Source: JAXMCI01 sp046349435
Lineage (GTDB): Bacteria > Pseudomonadota > Alphaproteobacteria > Dongiales > Dongiaceae
NCBI GenBank assembly: GCA_046349435.1
Contig: JAXMCI010000068.1
Location: forward strand, 1 to 10,457
Direction: 5' to 3'
Length of the DNA stretch: 10,457 nt
The position numbers were made by a program, and so were the translations under genes. Positions 1 to 6,814 of this stretch are shown here, piece by piece. The notes beneath the pieces are model-generated. The model was not told the origin of the DNA and searched no databases. It saw only the letters and a list, made by a program, of their open reading frames with translations. The first letter of the stretch is position 1, and each line of letters begins with the position of its first letter.

Positions 1-608
1 TTGCCCTCGGCCTCGAGGATCGGGCCCTGCTCGATATGGGCCTCGAAGAAGGCGCCGACCGGACGGCCGCCAACCTCCGCCTCGCCGGCATAGCCGATGC
101 GCTGCAGCTCCTGGCCCATGGTCTTGCCGTCGACGTCGGCCCGCGACAGGCCGTAGGCGAGGTCGAAGACGCCGGCGAAGACGCCCGAGGCGACCATCGC
201 CGGGGCGAAGCGCGAGCCCTCCTCGTTGGTCCAGACCGCGACCTCGATCGGCGCGTTGGTCTCGTAGCCGGCGTCGTTGAGCGTGCGCACCACCTCGAGC
301 CCGGCCAGCACGCCGTAGGCGCCGTCGAACTTGCCGCCGGTCGGCTGGCTGTCGATGTGGCTGCCGGTCATCACCGGCGGCAGCGCGTTGTCCTTGCCGG
401 GGCGGCGGGCGAAGATGTTGCCCATCTTGTCGACGCTGATGCTGCAGCCGGCCTCCTTGCACCAGTGCACGAACAGGTCGCGCGCCTGGCGGTCGAGGTC
501 GGTCAGCGCCAGCCGGCACACCCCGCCCTTGTCGGTGGCGCCGATCTTCGCCAGCTCCATCAGGCTGTCCCACAGCCGCTGGCCGTTGATCCTGAGGTTG
601 GTGCTCAT
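1..608 (-). CDS. Zn-dependent N-carbamoyl amino acid hydrolase, beta-ureidopropionase-like (M20 family), C-terminus cut off
   Basis: Reading leftwards from the ATG at 606-608 gives 202 codons before the window ends. The usual family length is a little over 400, so about half is present. Visible M20/AmaB-HyuC motifs are GSHIDSQPTGGKFDGAYG (82-99, with likely metal ligands His84 and Asp95), WTNEEGSRFAP (126-136, Glu129/Glu130) and EAHIEQGP (189-196, His191). The family removes the carbamoyl group from N-carbamoyl amino acids or allantoate using two divalent metal ions in the cytoplasm. The RutR-like operator upstream and the cytosine deaminase next door favour N-carbamoyl-beta-alanine or N-carbamoyl-beta-aminoisobutyrate as substrate, which would make it the last step of reductive pyrimidine breakdown. 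That choice is inferred; allantoate amidohydrolase or L-carbamoylase cannot be excluded. The start is supported by the family-typical N-terminus MSTNLRINGQRLWDSLM, although the Shine-Dalgarno AGGAGG lies only one base from the ATG. Confidence 0.92.
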   Translation of the reverse strand, partial: MSTNLRINGQRLWDSLMELAKIGATDKGGVCRLALTDLDRQARDLFVHWCKEAGCSISVDKMGNIFARRPGKDNALPPVMTGSHIDSQPTGGKFDGAYGVLAGLEVVRTLNDAGYETNAPIEVAVWTNEEGSRFAPAMVASGVFAGVFDLAYGLSRADVDGKTMGQELQRIGYAGEAEVGGRPVGAFFEAHIEQGPILEAEG

Positions 609-663
609 GCCTCCTGGCCCCTTGTTGGTTGCGGCGCGGTTGCGGCTGCCCTGCAAGCGCCGC

Positions 664-691
664 AGCCTACCGCCGCGCCGGTGGGGGTCAA
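664..691 (-). promoter_or_regulatory. Putative sigma-70-like promoter of the hydrolase gene
   Basis: On the minus strand TTGACC (691-686) is followed after 16 bases by TAGGCT (669-664), about 55 bases upstream of the hydrolase ATG. The -35 matches consensus in five of six positions; the -10 is poor, as is usual in GC-rich alphaproteobacteria. The RutR-like palindrome ends 7 bases upstream of this -35. A second TTGACC at 714-709 is part of that palindrome. The promoter is inferred from sequence only. Confidence 0.3.
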
Positions 692-698
692 CCGATTC

Positions 699-714
699 CT
701 GATCAGTTGGTCAA
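699..714. promoter_or_regulatory. RutR-like operator (pyrimidine-responsive)
   Basis: The minus strand reads TTGACCAACTGATCAG. The E. coli RutR consensus, from memory, is TTGACCANNTGGTCAA. The first half-site is perfect (7/7) and the second matches 5/7, so 12 of 14 defined bases agree. RutR is a TetR-family regulator released by uracil or thymine that controls pyrimidine degradation genes. The site lies 91 bases upstream of the hydrolase start in the gap between the deaminase and the hydrolase, exactly where control of a pyrimidine catabolic gene would be expected. Its regulator is not in the window. Confidence 0.55.
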
Positions 715-749
715 GCTGCGGGCCGCCCAGGGCTCACTCAGGGCGTCGC

Positions 750-2030
750 TCAGGACCGGGCCGGACGGCGGAAATCGACGCTCTCCGGCCGCCCGGGCAG
801 GCTGAGCCGGGCGCGCCGCGACGGGCTCTCGGCGACCAGCCGGCCGCCGCGATAGACCCGGCGACGGGCGGCGCGCAGCCGGATCGCCTCGATCGGGTCG
901 CCGGCCTCCAGCACCACCAGGTCGGCCCGGCAGCCCGGCGCCAGCCCGTAGCCTTCGAGCCCGAGCACCCGGGCGGCGTTCTCGGTGACCGCCAGGAAGC
1001 AGGCGCGCATCGCCTCGGTGCCGGTCATCTGCGCGACATGCAGCCCCATGCCCGCCACCTCCAGCATGTCGCCGCTGCCGAGCGGGTACCAGGGGTCCAT
1101 GACGCAGTCCTGGCCGAAGGCGACGGTCAGCCCGCGTGCCAGCAGCTCGGGCACGCGGGTCATGCCGCGGCGCTTCGGGTAGGTGTCGTGGCGGCCCTGG
1201 ATGGTGATGTTGATCAGCGGGTTGGCGATGGCGTTGAGCCGCGCCTCGGCCATCAGGTCGAGCAGCTTGCTGACATAGTAGTTGTCCATCGAGTGCATCG
1301 AGGTCAGGTGCGAGCCGGTGACCCGGCCCTGCAGCCCGAGCCGCACCGTCTCGGCGGCCAGCGTCTCGACATGGCGGGAATTGGGGTCGTCGGTCTCGTC
1401 GCAATGCATGTCGACGGGCAGCCCGCGGCGGGCGGCGGTCCCGCAGAGCAGCCGCACCGACTCGGCGCCCTCCGCCATGGTGCGCTCGAAATGCGGGATG
1501 CCGCCGACCACGTCGACGCCGCGGTCGAGCGCCGCCTCGAGCTGGGCGGGCGCGCCGGGCGAGCGCAGGAAGCCGTCCTGCGGGAAGGCGACGAGCTGCA
1601 GGTCCAGATACGGCTTCACCTGGCGCTTGACCTCGAGCAGCGCGTCGACGGCGAGCAGCCGCGGGTCGCAGATATCGACATGGCTGCGGATCGCCAGCAG
1701 CCCCTGCGCCACCGCCCAGTCGCAATAGGCGAGCGCGCGGTCCGCCACCGCCTCGACGGTGAGGTGCGGCTTCAGCTCGCCCCAGAGCTGGATGCCCTCG
1801 AGCAGGGTGCCGGAGCGGTTGAGCCGGGGCAGGCCGAGGCTGAGCGTCGCGTCCATGTGGAAATGGGCGTCGACGAAGGGCGGGGTGACGAGCTGCCCGG
1901 CGACGTCGACCTCCTCGCGGGCGGTGGCCGCGAGCCGCGGCTCGACGGCGGCGATGCGGCCGTCCCGGACGCCGATGTCGATGCCGGTGCGGCCGTCCGG
2001 CAGGGTGGCGCCGCGCAGGATCAGGTCCAT
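750..2030 (-). CDS. codA: Cytosine deaminase (CodA-type amidohydrolase); candidate 5-methylcytosine deaminase
   Basis: This 426-residue protein (CodA is about the same length) hydrolyses the exocyclic amino group of cytosine-type bases in the cytoplasm. Every CodA active-site residue I can place is present at a constant offset of five: His56 and His58 (AHFHMD), Gln151 (AFPQ), His209 and Glu212 (HCDE), His241 (GSHLTSMHS) and Asp308. The stretch ANPLINITIQGRHDTYPKRR (269-288) and DPWYPLGSGDML (312-323) are also CodA-like. The exception is Cys309 (FGQDCVMDPW), where E. coli CodA has Asp-314, the residue that discriminates against 5-substituted cytosines. The start has a good Shine-Dalgarno (TGGAGG, four bases before the ATG) and lies 14 bases after the permease stop, so it is probably the last gene of the transporter operon. 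Substrate could be cytosine, 5-methylcytosine or a related amino-pyrimidine; the family assignment is secure, the exact substrate is not. Confidence 0.93.
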   Translation of the reverse strand: MDLILRGATLPDGRTGIDIGVRDGRIAAVEPRLAATAREEVDVAGQLVTPPFVDAHFHMDATLSLGLPRLNRSGTLLEGIQLWGELKPHLTVEAVADRALAYCDWAVAQGLLAIRSHVDICDPRLLAVDALLEVKRQVKPYLDLQLVAFPQDGFLRSPGAPAQLEAALDRGVDVVGGIPHFERTMAEGAESVRLLCGTAARRGLPVDMHCDETDDPNSRHVETLAAETVRLGLQGRVTGSHLTSMHSMDNYYVSKLLDLMAEARLNAIANPLINITIQGRHDTYPKRRGMTRVPELLARGLTVAFGQDCVMDPWYPLGSGDMLEVAGMGLHVAQMTGTEAMRACFLAVTENAARVLGLEGYGLAPGCRADLVVLEAGDPIEAIRLRAARRRVYRGGRLVAESPSRRARLSLPGRPESVDFRRPARS

Positions 2031-2044
2031 GGGTCCTCCAGAGA

Positions 2045-2986
2045 TCAGCGCTCGCCCTTGCGGTAGGGCACCATCAGCGCCCGCGGATAGCCCGCCCGCC
2101 GCGACATGGCGACCAGCGCCAGGATGCTGAGCAGGTAGGGCAGCATGAGGAAGAGCTGGTAGGGCACGACGCCGCCGACCAGCTGCTGCAGGCGGAGCTG
2201 GTAGGCGTCGAAGGCCGCGAACAGGATGGCGCCGAGCACCGCCTTGCCCGGCCGCCAGGAGGCGAAGACGACCAGCGCCAGCGAGATCCAGCCGCGGCCG
2301 TTGACCATGTTGATGAAGAAGCCGTCGAAGGCCGACAGCGTCAGGAAGGCGCCGCCCAGCGCCATCAGCGCGCTGCCGGCCATCACCGCGCCGATCCGCA
2401 CGGCGATCACCGGGATGCCCTGCGCCTCGGCGGCGGCGGGGTTCTCGCCGACCATGCGCACGGCGAGCCCGAGCGGCGTCGCCTGGAGCAGGAACGCCAC
2501 CAGCCCCGCCGCGGCGAAGGCCAGGTACGTCATCGGCGTCTGGGCGAAGAGGGCAGGCCCGAGCAGCGGGATCTCCGACAGGCCGGGGATCGGCAGCGGC
2601 TGGAAGGGGTGGATGCGCGGCGGCGTGCCGCTGTCGGGCAGCACCAGCCGGTAGATGAAGTAGGCGAGGCTGCTGGCCAGGAGGGTGACGCCGAGCCCGC
2701 TGACATGCTGCGACAGGCCGAGCGGCACGGTGAGCAGCGCGTGCAGCAGCCCGAGCAGCGCCCCGGCCGCCGCCGCCGCGAGCACCCCGGTCCACAGGTC
2801 GGCGCCCTGGTAGACGGTCAGCCAGCCGGCCAGCGCACCGAAGGTCATGATGCCCTCGATGCCGAGGTTGAGCACGCCGGCCCGCTCGCAGATCAGCTCG
2901 CCCAGCGTGCCGAACAGCAGCGGCGAGGCGATCCGCACGGCAGCCACCCAGAAGCTGCCGGTGACCAGCAGCTCGAGCCAGCTCAT
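2045..2986 (-). CDS. ABC transporter permease, nucleoside/sugar type (BPD_transp_2), second permease
   Basis: This is a 313-residue integral membrane protein with about eight to nine hydrophobic segments. It forms half of the import channel for the divergently encoded binding proteins. The family signature ERAGVLNLGIEGIM is at 34-47, the probable cytoplasmic loop that contacts the ATPase is GENPAAAEAQGI (180-191), and the C-terminal region has NGRGWISLALVVFASWRPG (229-247) and LPYLLSI (282-288). Length and motifs fit the shorter permease of BMP-dependent importers such as B. subtilis NupQ. The start is preceded by GGGAG about ten bases upstream. It is separated from the first permease gene by 117 bases that hold a double-hairpin repeat, and is followed after 14 bases by the deaminase gene. 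The substrate is inferred from family and neighbours as a nucleobase or nucleoside. Confidence 0.93.
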   Translation of the reverse strand: MSWLELLVTGSFWVAAVRIASPLLFGTLGELICERAGVLNLGIEGIMTFGALAGWLTVYQGADLWTGVLAAAAAGALLGLLHALLTVPLGLSQHVSGLGVTLLASSLAYFIYRLVLPDSGTPPRIHPFQPLPIPGLSEIPLLGPALFAQTPMTYLAFAAAGLVAFLLQATPLGLAVRMVGENPAAAEAQGIPVIAVRIGAVMAGSALMALGGAFLTLSAFDGFFINMVNGRGWISLALVVFASWRPGKAVLGAILFAAFDAYQLRLQQLVGGVVPYQLFLMLPYLLSILALVAMSRRAGYPRALMVPYRKGER

Positions 2987-3017
2987 GGCGCGGCGCTCCC
3001 AGGCCGCGCATTGATGC

Positions 3018-3092
3018 TGTCATGCCCGGCATTGAGCCGGGCATCCAGCCTGCGCCGCCGCCTGGAGTGCCGGGTCAGGCCCGGCAATGACA
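3018..3092. repeat. REP-like double-hairpin intergenic element
   Basis: Two hairpins face each other as an imperfect inverted repeat bounded by TGTCA at 3018-3022 and TGACA at 3088-3092. The left hairpin is ATGCCCGGC-ATTGA-GCCGGGCAT (3022-3044), a perfect 9-bp stem with a 5-base loop. The right one is TGCCGGG-TCAGG-CCCGGCA (3068-3086), a perfect 7-bp stem with a 5-base loop. The flanking ATCCAGCC (3043-3050) and CCTGGAGT (3061-3068) also roughly pair. Elements with this look, a TGTCATGCCCGGC-type end and a CCGGGCATCCAG core, are common between genes in many alphaproteobacteria. Here it lies inside an operon, between the two permease genes. No U-run follows on either strand, so it is not a classical terminator. 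Confidence 0.8.
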
Positions 3093-3103
3093 AGAAGATC
3101 ATT

Positions 3104-4153
3104 TCACCCCCGCCGCAGCCGGAAGCGGACCAGCAGCATCGCCACCAGCAGAGTCAGCAGCGAGGTCGCGACGATGACGTCGGCGATGTAGCTGGAGACG
3201 TGCACCGCCCGGCTCATCGCGTCGGCGCCGACGAAGATGCCGGCGACGAAGATCGCCGCCAGCACGACGCCGAGCGGGTGCAGCCCGGCGAGCATGGCGA
3301 CGACGATGCCGCTGTAGCCGAAGCCGGGCGAGAGGTCGCGGGTCAGGTTGCCCTTGAGGCCGGCCACCTCGCTGACCCCGCACAGCCCGGCCAGCCCGCC
3401 CGAGAGCAGCGCCACGATCAGCACCACCCGCCCGACGGGGATGCCGGCGAATCCCGCCGCCCGGGCGTTGAGCCCGACCGCGCGAATGGCGTAGCCGAGC
3501 GTGGTGCGGCGCTCGATGAACCAGACGAGCACCGCCATGGCGAGCGCGATCGGCAGCCCGGCATGGAGCCGCTTGCCTGCCACCAGCCGCGGCAGCACGC
3601 CGGCATCGACGATCGGCGCCCCTTGCGGCCAGCCGAAGGCGGCGGGGTCCTTGAGCGGCCCCTCGAGCAGCAGCCCGACCAGCAGCAGCACGACGAAGTT
3701 GAGCAGCAGCGTCGTCACCACCTCGTCGACCCCGAAGCGGATCTTGAGCAGCGCCGGGCCGAGCAGCAGCAGCGCGCCGGCCAGCGCCCCCGCCACCAGC
3801 AGCAGCGGGATCAGCACCCAGGCGGGCGCGTCGACCAGGCCGGTGCCGAGCGCCGTGGCGGCGACGGCGCCGGCATAGAGCTGGCCCTCGCCGCCGATGT
3901 TCCACAGCCGGGCGCGGAAGGCGACCGCGGCGGCAAGGCCGGTGAAGATCAGCGGCGTCGCCCGGGTCAGCGTCTCGGAGAGCGCGAACCAGGAGCCGAG
4001 CGCGCCCTTGACCAGCACGCCGTAGGCCGGCAGCACCGGCGCACCGCTCGCCGCCACCAGCACGGCGCAGAGCGCCAGCGCGACGCCGACCGCGGCGACC
4101 GGCGCCAGGATCGTCCAGGCGAGCGGCGGCTGCGGCCGCGCCTCAAGCCGCAT
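3104..4153 (-). CDS. ABC transporter permease, nucleoside/sugar type (BPD_transp_2), first permease
   Basis: This is a 349-residue membrane protein with an N-terminal membrane segment (about 13-35) and some eight to nine further hydrophobic stretches. The family marker WNIGGEGQ is at 84-91, and the likely ATPase-contacting loop GLNARAAGFAGIPV is at 227-240. It ends in a basic tail, RFRLRRG. Length and motifs fit the longer permease of BMP-dependent importers (B. subtilis NupP type), which pairs with the shorter permease encoded just downstream. The ATG (4153-4151) lies inside the end of the ATPase gene, an 11-base overlap that implies translational coupling. No strong Shine-Dalgarno is seen before it (only a GGGG tract). 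The substrate is inferred from the family and from the deaminase and hydrolase in the same block. Confidence 0.93.
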   Translation of the reverse strand: MRLEARPQPPLAWTILAPVAAVGVALALCAVLVAASGAPVLPAYGVLVKGALGSWFALSETLTRATPLIFTGLAAAVAFRARLWNIGGEGQLYAGAVAATALGTGLVDAPAWVLIPLLLVAGALAGALLLLGPALLKIRFGVDEVVTTLLLNFVVLLLVGLLLEGPLKDPAAFGWPQGAPIVDAGVLPRLVAGKRLHAGLPIALAMAVLVWFIERRTTLGYAIRAVGLNARAAGFAGIPVGRVVLIVALLSGGLAGLCGVSEVAGLKGNLTRDLSPGFGYSGIVVAMLAGLHPLGVVLAAIFVAGIFVGADAMSRAVHVSSYIADVIVATSLLTLLVAMLLVRFRLRRG

Positions 4154-5702
4154 CGCCGACCCCGTCCGGCGACGCGCCGGCCATCAGCAGCCCGAGCCGC
4201 CGCAGCGTGACGGCCTCGCGCGGCTCGGGCGGGCTCAGCCGGCCGCGATGGATCACCGCGACGCGGTCGGACAGCGCCAGGATCTCGTCGAGATCGTCGG
4301 AGATCAGCAGCACGCCGCAGCCCTCGGCGCGCGCCGCCAGCAGCTGCTGGTGGACATAGGCGACGGCGCCGACGTCGAGGCCGCGGGTCGGCTGGCAGGC
4401 GAGGATCAGCCCGGGCTGCTGCGTCAGCACGCGGCCGAGGATCAGCTTCTGCATGTTGCCGCCGGAGAGCAGCCGGGTCGTGGCGTCCGGCCCGGGGCAG
4501 CGCACGTCGAAGCGCTCGATCACCGCCCGGGCGTGGCGCGCCGCGGCGCCGCGGTCGCGGAGCCCGAAGCGGCCGAAGGGCGGCGCGCGATAGCGCTCCA
4601 GGATCAGGTTCTCGGCGACGCTCATGTCGACGACCAGCCCGTCGGCATGGCGGTCCTCCGGGATGCGGCCGACGCCGCTCGCCACCATGCCGCGCGGGCT
4701 GCCATGGCGGATCTCGCGGCCGAACAGCGCCAGCCGGCCGGCGCTCGGCCGGGCCAGCCCGGCGACGAGGTCGGCGAGCGCCGCCTGGCCGTTGCCGGAG
4801 ACGCCGGCGACGCCGACGATCTCGTGCCGCCGCACGGTCAGCGAGGCGCCGGCCAGCGGCGGCGCCTGGCGGCCGGTCGCCGCGACCCCGGCCAGCTCGA
4901 GCACCGGCTCGCCGGGCGGCAAGGGCGCGCGGCTCACCTCCGGCAGGGCGCGGCCGACCATCAGCTCGGCCAGCGCCGCCCGGCTGGTGGCGGCGGTCTC
5001 GAGCTCCGCCACCTTGCGGCCGGCGCGCAGCACGGCGATGCGCCGGCTGACCGCCATGACCTCGCCCAGCTTGTGGCTGATGAACAGCACCGAGAGGCCG
5101 CGCTCGGAGAAGGAACGCAGCGTGGCGAACAGCGACTCCGACTCGGCGGGGGTCAACACCGCGGTCGGCTCGTCGAGGATCAGGATGCGGGCGTCGCGGT
5201 AGAGCGCCTTGAGGATCTCGACCCGCTGCCGCTCGCCCACCGAGAGCGCGCCGACCCGCGCGTCCGGATCGACCGCCAGGCCGAACTCGGCGGCAAGCCT
5301 GGCCAGCTTGCGGCGGCCTTCGCCGCGGCCCGCCCGGAGCTGCCACAGCGGCCGGGTGCCGACCAGCACGTTGTCGAGCACGCTGAGATTGTCGGCCAGC
5401 GTGAAATGCTGGTGCACCATGCCGAGGCCGGCGGCGATCGCGGCGCGCGGCGAGCCGGGCGGAAGATGGCGGCCGAAGACCTCGACGCTGCCGGCATCGG
5501 CGACATAGTGGCCGAACAGGATGTTCATCAGGGTGGTCTTGCCGGCGCCGTTCTCGCCGAGCAGCGCCATCACCTCGCCCTGCCGCAGCTCGATCGAGAT
5601 CCCGTCATTGGCGACGAGCTCGCCGAAGCGCTTGCCGATGCCGGACATCCGCAAGGCGATTTCCGCGCCGCCGCCGCTGCCGGTTGACCGCTCCCCTGTC
5701 AC
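4143..5702 (-). CDS. ABC transporter ATP-binding protein with two nucleotide-binding domains (nucleoside/sugar importer)
   Basis: With the GTG start at 5702 the product has 519 residues and two ATPase domains, typical for BMP-dependent importers (B. subtilis NupO type). Domain 1 is complete: Walker A GENGAGKT (49-56), Q-loop Gln98, signature LSVGERQR (153-160), Walker B ILILDEPT (173-180) and H-loop His210. Domain 2 is degenerate: GVSGNGQAAL (300-309) lacks the GK[ST] of Walker A, signature LSGGNMQK (412-419) is kept, Walker B reads LILACQPTRGLD (432-443) and the H-loop His is missing. This asymmetry is usual in the family. The GTG was chosen because the later ATG at 5648 would remove the first beta strand (EIALRMSG), while the ATGs at 5732 and 5753 have no Shine-Dalgarno and lie in or upstream of the putative promoter. 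The frame stays open far upstream, opposite the binding-protein gene, but that is a compositional artefact. It powers uptake for both binding proteins next door. Confidence 0.9.
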   Translation of the reverse strand: MTGERSTGSGGGAEIALRMSGIGKRFGELVANDGISIELRQGEVMALLGENGAGKTTLMNILFGHYVADAGSVEVFGRHLPPGSPRAAIAAGLGMVHQHFTLADNLSVLDNVLVGTRPLWQLRAGRGEGRRKLARLAAEFGLAVDPDARVGALSVGERQRVEILKALYRDARILILDEPTAVLTPAESESLFATLRSFSERGLSVLFISHKLGEVMAVSRRIAVLRAGRKVAELETAATSRAALAELMVGRALPEVSRAPLPPGEPVLELAGVAATGRQAPPLAGASLTVRRHEIVGVAGVSGNGQAALADLVAGLARPSAGRLALFGREIRHGSPRGMVASGVGRIPEDRHADGLVVDMSVAENLILERYRAPPFGRFGLRDRGAAARHARAVIERFDVRCPGPDATTRLLSGGNMQKLILGRVLTQQPGLILACQPTRGLDVGAVAYVHQQLLAARAEGCGVLLISDDLDEILALSDRVAVIHRGRLSPPEPREAVTLRRLGLLMAGASPDGVGDAA

Positions 5703-5730
5703 GCCGCCGTCCCCGCCCGTCCCGCATTGC

Positions 5731-5761
5731 ATTGACGCCGCGCCGGCCGGCATTGTCAAAT
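5731..5761. promoter_or_regulatory. Overlapping divergent promoters between the ATPase and binding-protein genes
   Basis: The 102-base gap between the two divergent starts contains TTGAC (5732-5736) and its mirror GTCAA (5755-5759) around a self-complementary GCCGGCCGGC (5742-5751). Rightwards, TTGACG (5732-5737) with an 18-base spacer and TCAAAT (5756-5761) would start transcription about 37 bases before the binding-protein ATG. Leftwards, TTGACA (5759-5754, full -35 consensus) with a 17-base spacer and GTCAAT (5736-5731, weak) would start about 20 bases before the GTG at 5702. Each -35 overlaps the opposite -10, so the two directions would compete for polymerase or be controlled together. 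The assignment rests on motif matching only. Confidence 0.4.
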
Positions 5762-5804
5762 TCGCTGCCCGAGGGTCCGCCCGGGCGTCGCAGGGAGAGC
5801 CGAG

Positions 5805-6779
5805 ATGATGCTGACACGCCGGGCCGTGCTCGCCGGAGGGACCGCCGCGCTGGCGCTCGCCGCCACCCGCCGCGCCGCGCAGGCCGCGCCGCTCAAGGTC
5901 GCCGGGATCCACACCGTGCCGGTGGAGAATCCCTGGAACAGCCGCCTGCACCAGGCGATGCTCGCCGCCGACAAGGCCGGCACCATCAAGTACGTCTTCT
6001 CGGAGAACGTCAGCAACACCGACTACGAGCGCGCCATGCGCGAATATGCCGAGCAGGGCATGCAGCTGATCGTCGGCGAGTCCTACGGCGTCGAGCCGGC
6101 GGCCCGCAAGGCGTCGGCCGACTACCCCAACGTCGCCTTCCTGATGGGCTCCAGCGGCAAGCCGGCCGGCAGCAACTTCTCCGTCTTCGGCACCTGGAAC
6201 CACGAGGCCGCCTACCTCACCGGCATGATCGCCGGCAAGCTGACCAAGAGCAACGTGCTGGGCGCCGTCGGCGGCTATCCGATCCCCGAGGTCAACCGGC
6301 TGATCAACGCCTTCCGCCTCGGCGCCAGGGAGGTCAACCCGGCGGTCACCTACAGGATCGGCTTCATCGGCACCTGGTTCGACCCGCCCAAGGCCAAGGA
6401 GGCGGCGATCGCCCAGATCGACGCCGGCGCCGACATCCTGTTCGGCGAGCGCATCGGCACCGCCGACGCCGCCAAGGAGAAGGGCGCCAAGTCGATCGGC
6501 AGCCTGATCGACTTCACGCCGCAATATCCCGGCACGGTGATCGCCAACGCGGTGTGGAACTTCGGCCCGATCCTCGAGCACTGCGTCGCCGATGTCGCCG
6601 GCGGCCACATCAAGGCCGCCGACTACAGCGAGTTCTCCTTCATGAAGTACGGCGGCAACGCGCTGGTCTACGACGAGAAGACGGTGCCCGCCGACGTCGC
6701 CGCCCCGGCGCTGGCCAAGCAGAAGGAGATCCAGGACGGCAAGTTCACCGTCCCGATCGACGACAGCGAGCCGAAATAG
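5805..6779 (+). CDS. BMP-family ABC transporter substrate-binding protein, copy 1
   Basis: This 324-residue periplasmic protein captures the ligand and delivers it to the divergently encoded importer. An N-terminal signal carries a twin-arginine motif, TRRAVLA (4-10), followed by a hydrophobic stretch and a likely AQA cleavage site (about 25-27), so export by the Tat route is probable. There is no lipobox cysteine. The mature part has family-like segments ENPWNSRLHQAML (41-53), NTDYERAMREYAEQG, VAFLMGSSGKPAG, GTWFDPPKAKEAA and DAGADILFGERIGTADA. The BMP family (Pfam Bmp, PF02608) includes the purine nucleoside receptor PnrA and B. subtilis NupN, so a nucleobase or nucleoside ligand is likely here but not proven. 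AGGGAGAG (5792-5799) serves as ribosome binding site; the second ATG at 5808 is an equally possible start. Copy 2 follows after 35 bases. Confidence 0.93.
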   Translation: MMLTRRAVLAGGTAALALAATRRAAQAAPLKVAGIHTVPVENPWNSRLHQAMLAADKAGTIKYVFSENVSNTDYERAMREYAEQGMQLIVGESYGVEPAARKASADYPNVAFLMGSSGKPAGSNFSVFGTWNHEAAYLTGMIAGKLTKSNVLGAVGGYPIPEVNRLINAFRLGAREVNPAVTYRIGFIGTWFDPPKAKEAAIAQIDAGADILFGERIGTADAAKEKGAKSIGSLIDFTPQYPGTVIANAVWNFGPILEHCVADVAGGHIKAADYSEFSFMKYGGNALVYDEKTVPADVAAPALAKQKEIQDGKFTVPIDDSEPK

Positions 6780-6814
6780 GGCGGCGTCCGAGCCGCCTCC
6801 CGGACGGCAGCCGC

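Noticed and set aside
36..2066. Long plus-strand open frame (676 codons) opposite the hydrolase and deaminase genes
   Set aside because: Its product is low-complexity, rich in Arg, Ala, Gly, His and Asp, with no recognisable motifs. It is the antisense of two well-supported genes in very GC-rich DNA, where stop codons are rare.
2609..4210. Long plus-strand open frame (533 codons) opposite the permease genes
   Set aside because: The product is dominated by Gln, Arg, His and Asp as expected from antisense of GC-rich membrane-protein codons; it also runs through the hairpin repeat. No domain is visible.
4143..4800. Degenerate second ATPase domain as a sign of gene decay
   Set aside because: A non-canonical second domain with a QPTRGLD Walker B is normal for ATPases of BMP-dependent nucleoside importers, and the frame is intact.
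5732..5759. TTGAC/GTCAA pair in the divergent gap as a second RutR operator
   Set aside because: The half-sites are 18 bases apart instead of 6 and lack the CCA/TGG inner bases of the RutR box; -35 elements explain them more simply.
5703..6608. Upstream extension of the ATPase reading frame (total 821 codons)
   Set aside because: The extra 300 residues are the antisense of binding-protein copy 1 and have no domain; the ATPase homology begins just after the GTG at 5702.
6785..6806. Hairpin between the two binding-protein genes as a terminator
   Set aside because: The stem is only 6 bp with a 10-base loop and has no T-run after it; at most it modulates read-through.
5684..6814. Upstream extension of binding-protein copy 2 into a 701-codon frame
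   Set aside because: The extra part lies out of frame over copy 1 and is Arg/Gly-rich noise. The Tat signal peptide starting at 6815 marks the true N-terminus.
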